DNA from: Tabrizicola_A sp044377735
GTDB taxonomy: Bacteria > Pseudomonadota > Alphaproteobacteria > Rhodobacterales > Rhodobacteraceae
DNA: 33,503 bases
Assembly: GCA_044377735.1 (NCBI GenBank)
Contig: JBILYK010000037.1
Coordinates: 1 to 33,503, forward strand
Direction: 5' to 3'
Shown here: positions 1 through 8,795 of the stretch, one piece after another
How the letters are laid out: each line of letters begins with the position of its first letter
Position numbering within the stretch: position 1 is the stretch's first letter
Position numbers and translations under genes: made by a program
The notes under the pieces: generated by a model
Seen by the model: the letters and a program-made list of their open reading frames with translations, nothing else
Database searches by the model: none
Told to the model about the DNA's origin: nothing

Positions 1-30
1 AAGTCCGGGGATGGCGGGCTGTTTGGGCAT
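1..30 (-). CDS. 5' end of an unidentified leftward gene (10 codons)
   Basis: On the minus strand an ATG at 30-28 opens a frame reading MPKQPAIPGL up to the window edge. It is preceded by a strong Shine-Dalgarno sequence (GAAGGAGA, plus-strand 39-46) with an 8-base spacer, which is why a gene start is called here. Ten residues are too few to assign a function. The gene is divergent from the TspO-like gene at 258, so 31-257 would be a shared promoter region; I recognise no clear sigma70 boxes in it. Confidence 0.4.
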   Translation of the reverse strand, partial: MPKQPAIPGL

Positions 31-257
31 GAGCACGGTCTCCTTCGCTCGATGCCCACAGCCTACCACATCACACCGAAGGCGGCAGGTTTTTCAGATT
101 TTCCTCAAGTGTTCGGTGCCTTGTACTCTTCGTCGTCGCAGGCGGTCATCGTGTTGCCCCCCCCCGACGAGAAGTCGAAGACGCCCGAGGAGGCACCCAA
201 GTTCACAAAGCCGGGTGCCAACCTGATCCAAACCTTCGCACCGAACGTATTGCATAT

Positions 258-965
258 ATGGCACGCCTCATCCAACCCGCCCTCTTTCTGGCCATCATCG
301 CGATGGTCGCAGCCCCCGCCCTGACCCCATCTTTCACCGGTTATGATCCCGGCACCTTCCCCGTGCGCATCGACCGCCCGGCGATCCAGCCCGCAGGCTA
401 TGCATTTTCCATCTGGGGACTGATTTACCTCTGGCTTCTGGCGCATGCCGCCTTTGGCCTTGTCAAACGCCGCAATGACCCGGCCTTTCTGCGCCCTGCC
501 CTGCCGCTCTTGGTCTCGGGGCTTTTGGGCAGCGTTTGGCTGGCGATTGCATCCAGCGCGCCCCTGCTGGCCACTCTTGTGATCCTTGTGATGGGCGGGC
601 TGGCGATGCTTGCCTATATGCGCGCTGATCAGACCCAAGACCGCTGGCTTTTGGCTGCACCTTTGGCGATCTATGCTGGCTGGCTGACCGCTGCCTGTGG
701 CGTGTCAGTCGGCGTGATCTTGGCCGGCTACGGGGTGCTGTCGAACACTGGCTCGGCACTTTTGCTGCTGGCCGTGGTGATCGGCGTTGCGCTTTTCGTG
801 CAGACCCGCCGCCCCACGATGCCGGTTTATGGGGCCACGGTGGTCTGGGCGGCAATTGGGGTTGTGCTGGCCAATTGGACCGACAATCAGACAGTTGCCC
901 TGACTGCAGCCGCCGGAGCGGTGCTCACAACCCTCTGGACGCTGATCACCCTGCGCCGCGCGTAA
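258..965 (+). CDS. TspO/MBR-like integral membrane protein
   Basis: The 235-residue protein is almost entirely hydrophobic, with about seven predicted membrane segments and short basic loops (for example VKRRND near residue 70). Near residues 48-62 it has the sequence AGYAFSIWGLIYLWL. This proline/tryptophan-containing FSIWGLIY pattern is typical of the tryptophan-rich sensory / TspO-related family, whose members bind porphyrins and related ligands in the membrane. Family membership is inferred from that motif and the hydrophobic profile; the specific ligand and role are unknown. The ATG at 258 gives the first hydrophobic segment directly. It is convergent with der, and the two are separated by a compact hairpin at 970-989. 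Confidence 0.6.
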   Translation: MARLIQPALFLAIIAMVAAPALTPSFTGYDPGTFPVRIDRPAIQPAGYAFSIWGLIYLWLLAHAAFGLVKRRNDPAFLRPALPLLVSGLLGSVWLAIASSAPLLATLVILVMGGLAMLAYMRADQTQDRWLLAAPLAIYAGWLTAACGVSVGVILAGYGVLSNTGSALLLLAVVIGVALFVQTRRPTMPVYGATVVWAAIGVVLANWTDNQTVALTAAAGAVLTTLWTLITLRRA

Positions 966-969
966 GCAA

Positions 970-989
970 AAGGCCCCATCCGGGGCCTT
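970..989 (-). terminator. Rho-independent terminator of der
   Basis: Perfect 8-bp stem AAGGCCCC/GGGGCCTT with a 4-base loop, lying between two convergent genes. Read on the minus strand the stem is followed by a run of T (CCTTTTGC), so it best serves der. On the plus strand there is no T run. Confidence 0.7.
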
Positions 990-996
990 CATGGGG

Positions 997-2466
997 CTAC
1001 TGCCCGGTGTTCTTTTCCTTATGCTTACGCAACCGGCTTGGCGTATGGAACTTGCGTTCCTTCCACGGGTTTTCATTGCCTTGGCTGCGGAAATAAAGCC
1101 GAATGGGCGTGCCTGGCATATCAAAATGTTCGCGCAACCCGTTGACCAGATAGCGTTTATAGCTTTCGGGCAATTCATCCGGGCGCGAGCATTTCACCAC
1201 AAAACCCGGCGGGCGGGTCTTGGCTTGAGTCATGTAGCGCAGTTTGATGCGGTGGCCGCCGGGTGCCGGTGGCGGGTGTGCTTCGGTCATGGCGCCAAGC
1301 CAGGTGTTCAGCCGTGCGGTCGGCACGCGGCGGTTCCAGACGTCATGCGCCTTGCGGATGGCGTCGTGCAGCCGGTCAAGCCCCCGGCCCGTCTTGGCCG
1401 ACACCGTAACCAAAGGCGCGCCACGCAACTGTGGCAAGAGACGCTCAAACATCTCTTTCAGCTCAGCCAGCTTTTCTTGCTTGTCGTCCTCGAGATCCCA
1501 CTTGTTGATCGCCACCACCACAGCGCGACCTTCGCTCTCGGCAAAGTCGGCGATGCGCAGATCCTGCACCTCAAACGGAATTTCGACGTCCAACAGGACC
1601 ACCACCACCTCGGCAAAACGCACGGCGCGCAGACCGTCCGACACCGACAGCTTTTCCAGCTTTTCGATGACCTTGGCCTTTTTGCGCATGCCCGCCGTGT
1701 CGAAAATCCGAATGGGCGTGCCCTGCCACTCGGCCCTGACCGAAATCGCGTCGCGGGTGATCCCGGCCTCGGGGCCGGTCAAGAGGCGGTCATAGCCCAA
1801 AATCTTATTGATCAGCGTCGATTTGCCCGCATTCGGGCGGCCAATGACGGCGATCTGCAGGGGCTTTTTTGCAGTTGGATAATGGGCGAATTCATCGGCC
1901 TCAAGCTCGGCCTCATCTTCCGAGATGTCGACATCCACCACCGGGGCGTTTTCCGCCTCGCGCTCGGCAAACTCGCCCTCAAGCGGTTTGAGCATGTGGT
2001 ACAGATCATCCATCCCCTCGCCATGTTCGGCTGACAACCGCACAGGCTCACCCAGACCCAGGGAGTAGGCCTCCAACGCGCCCGCGTCGCCCGCCTTGCC
2101 CTCGGCCTTGTTGACGCCCAAGATCACCCGCGCCGATTTCTTGCGCAGGATCTCGGCAAAAACCTCATCCGAGGGCGTCACGCCGACCCGACCGTCAATC
2201 AGGAAGAGACAAACATCGGCCATATCCACCGCGCGTTCGGTCAGCCGCCGCATCCGGCCCTGCAGGCTGTCGTCGGTGACCTCTTCCAGCCCCGCCGTGT
2301 CAATCACCGTAAAGCGCAGGTCAAACAGCTTGGCATCCCCCTCACGCAAGTCGCGCGTGACGCCGGGCTGGTCATCCACCAGCGCCAGCTTGCGGCCCAC
2401 CAGCCGGTTGAACAGGGTCGATTTGCCCACATTGGGGCGGCCCACGATGGCCAGCGTAAAGCTCAT
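997..2466 (-). CDS. der: Ribosome assembly GTPase Der (EngA)
   Basis: A 489-residue cytoplasmic protein with the tandem double-GTPase layout unique to Der, which acts in maturation of the 50S ribosomal subunit. The first G domain begins at residue ~8 with GRPNVGKST, followed by DQPGVTRD and DTAG. The second begins near residue 209 with GRPNAGKST and also has DTAG and the NKWD specificity motif. A KH-like C-terminal domain (about residues 390-470) ends in a basic tail (RKHKEK). Length and domain order are normal. An acidic stretch (DISEDEAELEADEF) links the two G domains, a common variable region. It is the last gene of the leftward yfgM-bamB-der group, 46 bp after bamB. Confidence 0.97.
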   Translation of the reverse strand: MSFTLAIVGRPNVGKSTLFNRLVGRKLALVDDQPGVTRDLREGDAKLFDLRFTVIDTAGLEEVTDDSLQGRMRRLTERAVDMADVCLFLIDGRVGVTPSDEVFAEILRKKSARVILGVNKAEGKAGDAGALEAYSLGLGEPVRLSAEHGEGMDDLYHMLKPLEGEFAEREAENAPVVDVDISEDEAELEADEFAHYPTAKKPLQIAVIGRPNAGKSTLINKILGYDRLLTGPEAGITRDAISVRAEWQGTPIRIFDTAGMRKKAKVIEKLEKLSVSDGLRAVRFAEVVVVLLDVEIPFEVQDLRIADFAESEGRAVVVAINKWDLEDDKQEKLAELKEMFERLLPQLRGAPLVTVSAKTGRGLDRLHDAIRKAHDVWNRRVPTARLNTWLGAMTEAHPPPAPGGHRIKLRYMTQAKTRPPGFVVKCSRPDELPESYKRYLVNGLREHFDMPGTPIRLYFRSQGNENPWKERKFHTPSRLRKHKEKNTGQ

Positions 2467-2512
2467 GATGCGTCCGTTTCTCTCAAGCCGCCCCCCTTAC
2501 AGGGCTTTGGCC

Positions 2513-3868
2513 CTAACGGAAAGCGTGAAGTTGCCCATTGGTGCCAACCACAAAGAGCATCCCCGCCGCCAGAGCTGCAGGCGAAGCAGCACCACCGGGG
2601 ATTTCGGACGACCCAACCATCGTCCCATCCACGGGATTGAACAGCCGCAACCCGCCATCCGAGGAAACAATCGCAACCCGCCCCCCAGCCAGAACCGGCC
2701 CGTAATGCGCGGTGATTTCCTTCCAGCGCTTGGGCTTTTCGGCCTTGTAATAGGGCATCTGCACCGCCCAGATTACCGCCCCAGTTCGCGCGTCAAGCCG
2801 CACCAGCTTTGCCTCGTCATTGACCACAAAGACCGATCCACCCACCACAAGTGCCGGGTTCATCGCGCCTTCATTGGCCGTCCAAAGCCGCTGGCCGGTT
2901 TGTGCATCAAATGCCGAAGTCCGTCCGGCGGCCGAGCCGACATAGACCGCACCGCCCGAAATCACCGGATCGCCCGTCAGATCGGAGACGCTTGCGGCAT
3001 AGGCCCGGCCAAGCCGTTGGCCTGCCACCGCGGCGCCCCAGCTGCGCGTGCCATCTTCGGGCTTGATCGCCGCCACCTCGCCCCCGGCGAAGGGCAGGAC
3101 CACCAGGCCCTCCCCGACACCCGGAGAGCCGCTGCCCACCATGCCCGAGGCCGCGCGCGTGCCGCTGACGTTCCAACGCTGCTTGCCGCTTGTCGCATCC
3201 ACCGCCACAGCGGTGCCATCGCGCGCCACGGCATAGACCGTGCCGTCGTCCACCGCCGGCGCGCCAATCACCGGCGCGTCAAAGCGCTGGCGCCACTGCA
3301 CGGTGCCGGTTGCGGCATCCAGCGCCACCAATTCCCCAAAGGCCGTGGTGACAAACACCTGCCCGCCCGTCGCTGCCAAGCCGCCGCCTGAGACTTCGGA
3401 TGCGTTCTTGTCAAACTCGGCGCGCAGATCGGCCTGCCACAACACCGCACCAGAGGTCGAAAGGCCCGTGACAAGCGCACGCGAATCCATCGCAAACACC
3501 CGGCTACCCGCCACCACAGGCGCGGCTGTCAGCCGGTTGCGCTTGGAATTGCCTGCGCCAATCTCAACGCTCCAAACCCGCACAGGAGCGGCCGACAGGG
3601 CACCATGTGGCCCGGCATGGCGCGCCGATCCGCCGCGATGGGTCCAATCGGCATTGGCCACCGCCCCCGGCAGCGCAATCGGCCGCGCCTCGTTTTGCAG
3701 CACAAGGGCCTCTGCGGTCGGCGCAGGCTGCCCCTCTACCGGGATCGAGGCTTCCAAGGGCGTGCGCAGATCAAACCGCTCGCCTTCCAGCACAACATCG
3801 CGTTCGCAGCCCGCAAGTGCGGTCGCCAAAAGCGTCATCCCCAGGATTGGCCGCAAAACCCCTGCCAT
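2513..3868 (-). CDS. bamB: Outer membrane assembly lipoprotein BamB
   Basis: A 451-residue PQQ-type beta-propeller protein, the BamB subunit of the BAM complex that inserts beta-barrel proteins into the outer membrane. The N-terminus has a lipoprotein signal (hydrophobic MTLLATALAGC, Cys as the lipidation site). Propeller repeats follow with recurring blocks such as LDAATGTVQW, VDATSGKQRW and FDAQTGQRLW. The frame is open further upstream to 3937. The ATG at 3868 is chosen because GGAGAG lies seven bases before it and because it places the signal peptide at the start. It sits between a YfgM-like gene and der, as in the E. coli yfgM-bamB-der order, which supports BamB over a quinoprotein dehydrogenase; no quinone-enzyme features are seen. 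Confidence 0.92.
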   Translation of the reverse strand: MAGVLRPILGMTLLATALAGCERDVVLEGERFDLRTPLEASIPVEGQPAPTAEALVLQNEARPIALPGAVANADWTHRGGSARHAGPHGALSAAPVRVWSVEIGAGNSKRNRLTAAPVVAGSRVFAMDSRALVTGLSTSGAVLWQADLRAEFDKNASEVSGGGLAATGGQVFVTTAFGELVALDAATGTVQWRQRFDAPVIGAPAVDDGTVYAVARDGTAVAVDATSGKQRWNVSGTRAASGMVGSGSPGVGEGLVVLPFAGGEVAAIKPEDGTRSWGAAVAGQRLGRAYAASVSDLTGDPVISGGAVYVGSAAGRTSAFDAQTGQRLWTANEGAMNPALVVGGSVFVVNDEAKLVRLDARTGAVIWAVQMPYYKAEKPKRWKEITAHYGPVLAGGRVAIVSSDGGLRLFNPVDGTMVGSSEIPGGAASPAALAAGMLFVVGTNGQLHAFR

Positions 3869-3950
3869 CGCCCGTCTCTCCACCTGCCGAACCGTCATTG
3901 CCGCCTCAATCCTCATCGCCCCGGCCCAAAGGCCCAAGGCTTGCCGTGCT

Positions 3951-4622
3951 TCAGCCCTGATCGGGCGCCGTCTCAGCCGTTTCGGGCAAGCTGCCCCCCA
4001 GCGCGGTGATCATCTGTGCCGCACGTGCCCGCAGCCCTTGCGTTGCCTCTTGATCCTGCATCAGCACACCCAACGCCGCGATCGCCGCCTCGGTGTTGCC
4101 CTCTTCGATCAGCAGATAGGCCAATTGCTCGGCCGCCATCACCCGAAAGGCCCGACCAGGAACGGCAAGGCCTTCAAGTGCTGCGCGGCGGTCGGCCAAG
4201 GGCAGATCGGCCCCTGCCACCATCACCCGGCGCAACTGCGCCATGTCACGGTAAATCTCGGGCTGACTGGCATCAGCGATCAACACGTCCAAGGCCGCCA
4301 AGGCTTCGGCCTTGTTCTCTGCAGGGTCCGAAGCCATCATCAGCGCCCGCAACGCAACCTGCGGACCATCCGCTGGCACCGCCGCCATCGCCGCGCGCCG
4401 GTCATCCGCGCCCCCGATGTCCAGCGCATCCAGCATCGCATCACCAAAGCCCTCAGCCCGGGCCAAGGCTTGCGCCTTGGTCCATTCGCTATAGGCCGCG
4501 CCGCCCACGATCGCGGCGACCAAAAGTCCGCCGATCCAGCCATATTTGCGGAACATCGCAAACAGACGGTCCCGGCGAACCTCGTCGGTCACCTCATTGA
4601 TGAAACTGTCGGGATTGCTCAC
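3951..4622 (-). CDS. YfgM-like tetratricopeptide-type membrane protein
   Basis: A 223-residue protein with a short cytoplasmic N-terminus (SNPDSFINEVTDEVRRDRL), one membrane anchor (about residues 28-46, GWIGGLLVAAIVGGAAYSEW), and a periplasmic alpha-helical region with TPR-like repeats. This matches the YfgM/TPR_21 family, associated in E. coli with the SecYEG translocon and periplasmic chaperones. The GTG at 4622 is preferred over the longer ATG frame (4655) because a strong AAGGAGAGG lies seven bases upstream and the ATG-initiated extension (MPERPPRRGAK) would encode the ribosome binding site. It is the first gene of the bamB/der group, with an 82-bp gap to bamB. Confidence 0.85.
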   Translation of the reverse strand: MSNPDSFINEVTDEVRRDRLFAMFRKYGWIGGLLVAAIVGGAAYSEWTKAQALARAEGFGDAMLDALDIGGADDRRAAMAAVPADGPQVALRALMMASDPAENKAEALAALDVLIADASQPEIYRDMAQLRRVMVAGADLPLADRRAALEGLAVPGRAFRVMAAEQLAYLLIEEGNTEAAIAALGVLMQDQEATQGLRARAAQMITALGGSLPETAETAPDQG

Positions 4623-4899
4623 CTTAGCGCCTCTCCTTGGCGGCCGCTCGGGCATCTGCCCGCGGCCTTTTTCGGACCTAAATCAACCCATGGGTCAACT
4701 CTTTGGTTTGTCTTACAGGGCTTGCGCCCGCGCGCCAAGCCCTCGCGCCCGCATCGGCCCAAATCTGCGCGGCGAAAGCCGCGCTGCAAAATGCCCCCAA
4801 GACCCCTCAGCGGCCGGGCAAAGACCGTGATTATGCCAAGCTTGGGCCACAATCGCACGCGACACTTGGGATTGATCACGGTTCTTCACAGGTTCCAGA

Positions 4900-6528
4900 A
4901 TGGATATCGCCACCCTCGTCAACCTTCTCCTCTTCGTCGGGGCCTTTGGCGCCAGCCTGGCCGCAGGCGATGACACCAGCAGCGCCAGCGACGAGAATGA
5001 TCGCCTTTACGACAGCGATGATTACAGCCGCACCGACCGACTGGGCAACGGGGATGACTTTGTCACAGCCGACACTGACAACCTTGCGTGGTTCATGGAA
5101 GGCGGCGATGACAGTCTGACAGGCTCTTCCACCGCCGATTACGCCGATCTGGGCGCAGGCGATGATCAGGCCAGCATGGGGGCTGGCAATGACATCGTCT
5201 TGGCCGGGGCAGGCAGCGACACGCTGCACGGGGACAATGGAAATGATACCATGCGGGGCGAGGATGGCGATGACAACATCTTCGGCGATCTGGGCGATGA
5301 CAGCCTTGACGGCGATGCAGGCAATGACCAGCTTGCTGGCGGAAGTGGTGCTGACATCCTGTCAGGCGGCTTGGGCGATGATCTGATCTCCGGCTTTTCC
5401 ACCCAAGGCGGGGCCGCCGCCCGAATGGGGGCGCCCGACGGGGCAGATCAGCTGTTTGGTGGGGCGGGCGACGACCGGCTGATCCTGGGACGCGGCGACA
5501 CAGCCACCGGCGGCTCGGGGGATGACCGGTTTGAGATGGACGCACGCTGGCGCGATGGGACTGGCGCGATGGTTATCTCAGACTTCCGCATGGGCGAAGA
5601 CAGCCTGATCTTGCAGCACGCCCAAACCTTTGACCCCGACACATCGCTGCCCCTGCAGCCGACATTGACCGTGCAAATCACGCCCGACGGGCTGTCCAGC
5701 CAGATCCTGTTGAACGGCAGCCTTGTGGCCATTGTCGAAGGCGTGCCAAATCTGGACCCCGCCGCGATCACGCTGCAAGCCGATCCCAGTGTCGATTCCA
5801 GCTACCGTGCCGAGAACTTTGACACCACTCTGCCCGGCACGCCCGAGGGCGACAGCACAGCCGGCACCGCAGGAGACGACTACGGCCGCTTTGGCGCGGG
5901 CAATGACAGTGTCACCGCCGGGGCGGGCAACGATTCGCTGCTGGGCGAGGACGGGGCCGACACCTTGTTGGGAGAGACCGGCAATGACACCCTGTCCGGC
6001 GGCCAAGGCAATGATGCGCTGTCGGGCGGGGCGGGCGATGACCTCTTGCGCGGCGAGCTTGGTCAGGACGCCCTTGCCGGTGGTGACGGCGCTGACTGGC
6101 TGTTTGGCGGCGCGGGCGATGACACGCTATCGGGTCACGGCCCCGACGGCGCGGGTGGTACTGCGTCTACCATCGACGGCGCAGATCGGCTCTTTGGCGG
6201 CGATGGTGCCGATACGTTGATCTTGGGCAAAGGCGATTTCGGCACCGGTGGCACGGGGGCCGATCTCTTCTGGCTGGACGGCAGTTCCAATGCAGACGCC
6301 ACCACTTTCGCCACGCTTGGCGACTACCAGCGCGGGACTGACCGGATCGAGATCCGTTACACCCCAGTTTTTGGCACCAATGATGTTGAGGTGCCGCCAA
6401 CTCTTTCGGTGACCATGGGCCCGAACAACGCTTATGCGATAATCCAGTTCAACGGCGACATCTTGGCGCATGTCACAGGGGCCACCACGCTCACTACCGC
6501 CGATATCCGGCTGGTGCGCGAAAGCTAA
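4900..6528 (+). CDS. RTX-type calcium-binding protein with two tandem modules
   Basis: A 542-residue acidic protein rich in GGxGxDxUx nonapeptides of the RTX (hemolysin-type) family. RTX proteins bind calcium after export, usually by a type I secretion system reading a C-terminal signal. Repeats occupy about residues 85-163 and 325-412. Each block is followed by a matching spacer (DGADQLFGG at 180 and DGADRLFGG at 426), an ILGxGD strand (195, 441), a SDF/GDY-type strand and a final beta region (LLNGSLVAIVEGV, 270 and IIQFNGDILAHVTGA, 514). The protein is thus an internal duplication with a period of about 245 residues. A short hydrophobic segment starts at residue 5, but I see no cleavable signal. 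No catalytic domain or type I transporter genes are present. The stop overlaps the convergent DUF1499 gene by 4 bp. Confidence 0.88.
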   Translation: MDIATLVNLLLFVGAFGASLAAGDDTSSASDENDRLYDSDDYSRTDRLGNGDDFVTADTDNLAWFMEGGDDSLTGSSTADYADLGAGDDQASMGAGNDIVLAGAGSDTLHGDNGNDTMRGEDGDDNIFGDLGDDSLDGDAGNDQLAGGSGADILSGGLGDDLISGFSTQGGAAARMGAPDGADQLFGGAGDDRLILGRGDTATGGSGDDRFEMDARWRDGTGAMVISDFRMGEDSLILQHAQTFDPDTSLPLQPTLTVQITPDGLSSQILLNGSLVAIVEGVPNLDPAAITLQADPSVDSSYRAENFDTTLPGTPEGDSTAGTAGDDYGRFGAGNDSVTAGAGNDSLLGEDGADTLLGETGNDTLSGGQGNDALSGGAGDDLLRGELGQDALAGGDGADWLFGGAGDDTLSGHGPDGAGGTASTIDGADRLFGGDGADTLILGKGDFGTGGTGADLFWLDGSSNADATTFATLGDYQRGTDRIEIRYTPVFGTNDVEVPPTLSVTMGPNNAYAIIQFNGDILAHVTGATTLTTADIRLVRES

Positions 6529-6935
6529 AGCCGGGCAAGCCAGTCCTCAAGCCGCGCCCGGTTCACCCCCAGATCGGACCGCCCAAACCGCAGACGCGAC
6601 CAGACCGCCAGCCCCTGAGGCCCTGCCTCGGCCGTCACGTAATCGGGAAAACCCCAAAGAGCCGAGCGCACAACCCATGTCATGCGCCCCTCTTGGACGC
6701 TGCCCGCCAAAAGCTGAACCCTCGGGCTGGCCGCCGCCACCTTCGCAAACTGCGCAAGCCCTGCACGGCCATCCGCCATCGGCACAAACGCCCGCGCCGC
6801 GCCCGGATCGGTCACGATCCCCACGGCCGTCGGCATCCCCTCCAGCGGGTGGTGCCACCGCGCCACCACATCGGGGGCCAGCCGCACATAGGCGGCCAGG
6901 CCCATGCAGCAGACCAAAAGCACCCAAAAGATCAT
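6525..6935 (-). CDS. DUF1499 family membrane-anchored protein
   Basis: A 136-residue protein with an N-terminal membrane segment (MIFWVLLVCCMGLAAYVRLA) and a soluble domain ending in SRLRFGRSDLGVNRARLEDW. This is the characteristic DUF1499 ending: lipid-domain-like, phenotype unknown, common in alphaproteobacteria. The frame extends upstream to 6968 into the end of speB, but the ATG at 6935 puts the hydrophobic segment first and leaves an 11-bp gap after the speB stop, so it is preferred. The arrangement suggests co-transcription with speB. The 3' end shares bases with the stop of the RTX gene. Confidence 0.75.
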   Translation of the reverse strand: MIFWVLLVCCMGLAAYVRLAPDVVARWHHPLEGMPTAVGIVTDPGAARAFVPMADGRAGLAQFAKVAAASPRVQLLAGSVQEGRMTWVVRSALWGFPDYVTAEAGPQGLAVWSRLRFGRSDLGVNRARLEDWLARL

Positions 6936-6946
6936 GCTGCACGCCC

Positions 6947-7912
6947 TCACATTTGTGTCTTGGCCCAATGGTACAGACAGATCAACTCATGCGCCACATG
7001 CGCCCCGGCAATCGCGGTGGCCCCCGTGGTGTCATAGGGCGGCGACACTTCCACAATGTCCCCCCCCACCATGTTGATCCCCGCAAGGTCACGCAAACAC
7101 GCCGCCGCCTGCCATGACTGCAAGCCCCCCCAGACCGGAGTGCCGGTGCCCGGCGCCGCCGAGGGGTCCAGGCAGTCAATGTCAAAGGTCACATAGGTGG
7201 GTCGCTGACCGACAATCTCTTTCGCCCGCGCCACGACATAGGCGCAGCCTTTTTCATGGACGGTGCGCGCATCGATATACTCCACCCCCAGATAATCATC
7301 GCACACCGTGCGAATGCCGATCTGCACGCTGGTCTTGGGGTCAATCAGCCCAGTCTTGACCGCCTTGTAAAAGAACGTCCCGTGGTCGATGCGGTCCATA
7401 TCATCATCCGCCCACAGGTCCGAATGGGCGTCAAAATGGATCACCGACATCGGCCCGTATTTCTCGGCATAGGCCCGCAGGATCGGCAAGGTGATGAAAT
7501 GATCGCCCCCCAGCGTGATGGTCCCTGCCCCCGCAGTCAGGATTTTTCGAATGTGATCCGTGACATAGCCGGGGAAACTGGGCGTATGGGCATAATCAAA
7601 CGCCACATCGCCATAGTCGATGATGTTCATCTCCTCCAAGGGATTGGTCGGCCAACCATAGGGCGGATCAAAGGGCTGCAAAGCGCTCGCCTCGCGGATC
7701 GCGCGGGGGCCAAAGCGCGTGCCGGTCCGGTGCGTCACAGCCTGATCGAAGGGCACGCCGGTGATCGCGAGATCAACGCCCGTCAGGTCCTTGGTATAGG
7801 TGCGGCGCAGGAAACTCGTCGCCCCCCCGAATGCGTTTTCATAAGAAAGTCCCCGCAAGCCCTTGCGGGTAAAGGCAGTATCCACCTCTGCCTTGGCGTC
7901 TTCCATTGCCAT
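6947..7912 (-). CDS. speB: Agmatinase (ureohydrolase)
   Basis: A 321-residue ureohydrolase expected to hydrolyse agmatine to putrescine and urea at a binuclear manganese centre. All six metal ligands are visible: GGDH (His), DAHSD (Asp, His, Asp) and DIDCLDP (two Asp). They are followed by APGTGTP and EVSPPYD, all standard for agmatinases. Length is typical. Substrate assignment rests on overall resemblance to SpeB; related guanidino substrates cannot be excluded. A second, differently typed ureohydrolase pair lies 4 kb away (11780-13689). Downstream is the DUF1499 gene. The 112 bp upstream contain G-rich runs and no clear promoter. Confidence 0.88.
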   Translation of the reverse strand: MAMEDAKAEVDTAFTRKGLRGLSYENAFGGATSFLRRTYTKDLTGVDLAITGVPFDQAVTHRTGTRFGPRAIREASALQPFDPPYGWPTNPLEEMNIIDYGDVAFDYAHTPSFPGYVTDHIRKILTAGAGTITLGGDHFITLPILRAYAEKYGPMSVIHFDAHSDLWADDDMDRIDHGTFFYKAVKTGLIDPKTSVQIGIRTVCDDYLGVEYIDARTVHEKGCAYVVARAKEIVGQRPTYVTFDIDCLDPSAAPGTGTPVWGGLQSWQAAACLRDLAGINMVGGDIVEVSPPYDTTGATAIAGAHVAHELICLYHWAKTQM

Positions 7913-8024
7913 GATATGTCTCGGAATTCATCGCGTCGTCATTCCACAAGGCCCCGGAGACGCCGCGGATCACAAAGGCCGAGGCCAAGGTGGCAGGTGG
8001 GGGGGCGGGGTGTCAAGGGGGGGG

Positions 8025-8795
8025 TTAGCTTACCCGCCTAAGAACCTTTTCGACCACCTCAGACTTGCTAGCCTGCCAAACCGCAGGAATGAGTTCAGAG
8101 TTTGCTGCAATCGCTTGGTTCTGGGAGGAAATTCTTCCTCTATCGACCGTCTCATAAACAAGAAATGAAACGACGTCTGGGACGTGGTTCAGTTCAACCT
8201 CCTTCGAAAACAGCACCGCGCGAAGCACGCTAACGTCTGAAGTTACAGGGAAAATTGCCACCGTCTTTCCAGACTGACTCTTGATCACGATATCCGCCAG
8301 ATAGACGGGGAGCGAAGGAACCGGTGGAACATTCAAAAGAACTTCAACGCCCCTCCCCGCACTGGCGCGAAGAGCGCTGGCAAGGTCTTCTTTGAAAGTA
8401 CTTTCAACTCTATCCCGTGATAGGAAAGAAAGGTCTTGAACACGTGTCATGAAAGCTGAGAATTGCGGCACTAGTTTTGCCACCTCGCTCGCAGCGACCC
8501 AAGGGGTCCTGAACAGACTTTCCTCCTCATCAAACTCGACAGAATGCTCGTCGAGAAGTTGGCCTAGGAGTACTCTCCTGTTGCCAGATAACACTTCGAT
8601 TCCGCTTCCTTCGAGTTCGAAAACCGTCGAGCCGTCATCCTCTAGTCGGCCTCGCTCACCTTCAATGCGGGCGAAAAATCTAATCTTATCCCCGTTAATC
8701 CATTCCACTGGCGCAGCGATAGCGTAGCCGATTGGAACCTCTCGAACACGAAAGCCCTTGCATACTGCTTCACAGATTTGAGCCTGCATATTCAT
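8025..8795 (-). CDS. DUF1828/DUF1829-type protein, second gene of a coupled pair
   Basis: A 256-residue soluble protein. The N-terminal half (about 1-115) has the pattern I associate with DUF1828: a DxIRFFARIEG strand, RLEDDGSTVFELEGSG, then LLDEHSVEFDEEESLFRT. The second half (about 130-230) contains VESTFKEDLASAL and VYLADIVIKSQSG and resembles DUF1829. Both are families of unknown function found in phages and accessory regions. No catalytic motif is evident. The start ATG overlaps the stop of the upstream gene (ATGA, 8792-8795), indicating translational coupling. Base composition is clearly lower in GC than the surrounding genes and codon use differs (many AGA, TCA, ATA-type codons), suggesting acquisition by transfer. 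Role unknown; partner or antitoxin of the upstream protein is a guess. Confidence 0.65.
   Translation of the reverse strand: MNMQAQICEAVCKGFRVREVPIGYAIAAPVEWINGDKIRFFARIEGERGRLEDDGSTVFELEGSGIEVLSGNRRVLLGQLLDEHSVEFDEEESLFRTPWVAASEVAKLVPQFSAFMTRVQDLSFLSRDRVESTFKEDLASALRASAGRGVEVLLNVPPVPSLPVYLADIVIKSQSGKTVAIFPVTSDVSVLRAVLFSKEVELNHVPDVVSFLVYETVDRGRISSQNQAIAANSELIPAVWQASKSEVVEKVLRRVS

Noticed and set aside
105..638. A minus-strand frame opposite the TspO-like gene
   Set aside because: Hydrophilic low-complexity translation, no ribosome binding site; the opposite frame encodes a coherent membrane protein.
2096..4973. Long plus-strand open frames opposite der, bamB and the yfgM-like gene
   Set aside because: Arg/Pro/Ser-rich translations typical of antisense frames in high-GC DNA; the minus-strand genes have clear homology and ribosome binding sites.
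5100..6130. Tandem DNA repeats in the RTX gene as an independent repeat array
   Set aside because: They follow the nonapeptide reading frame and are explained by the protein.
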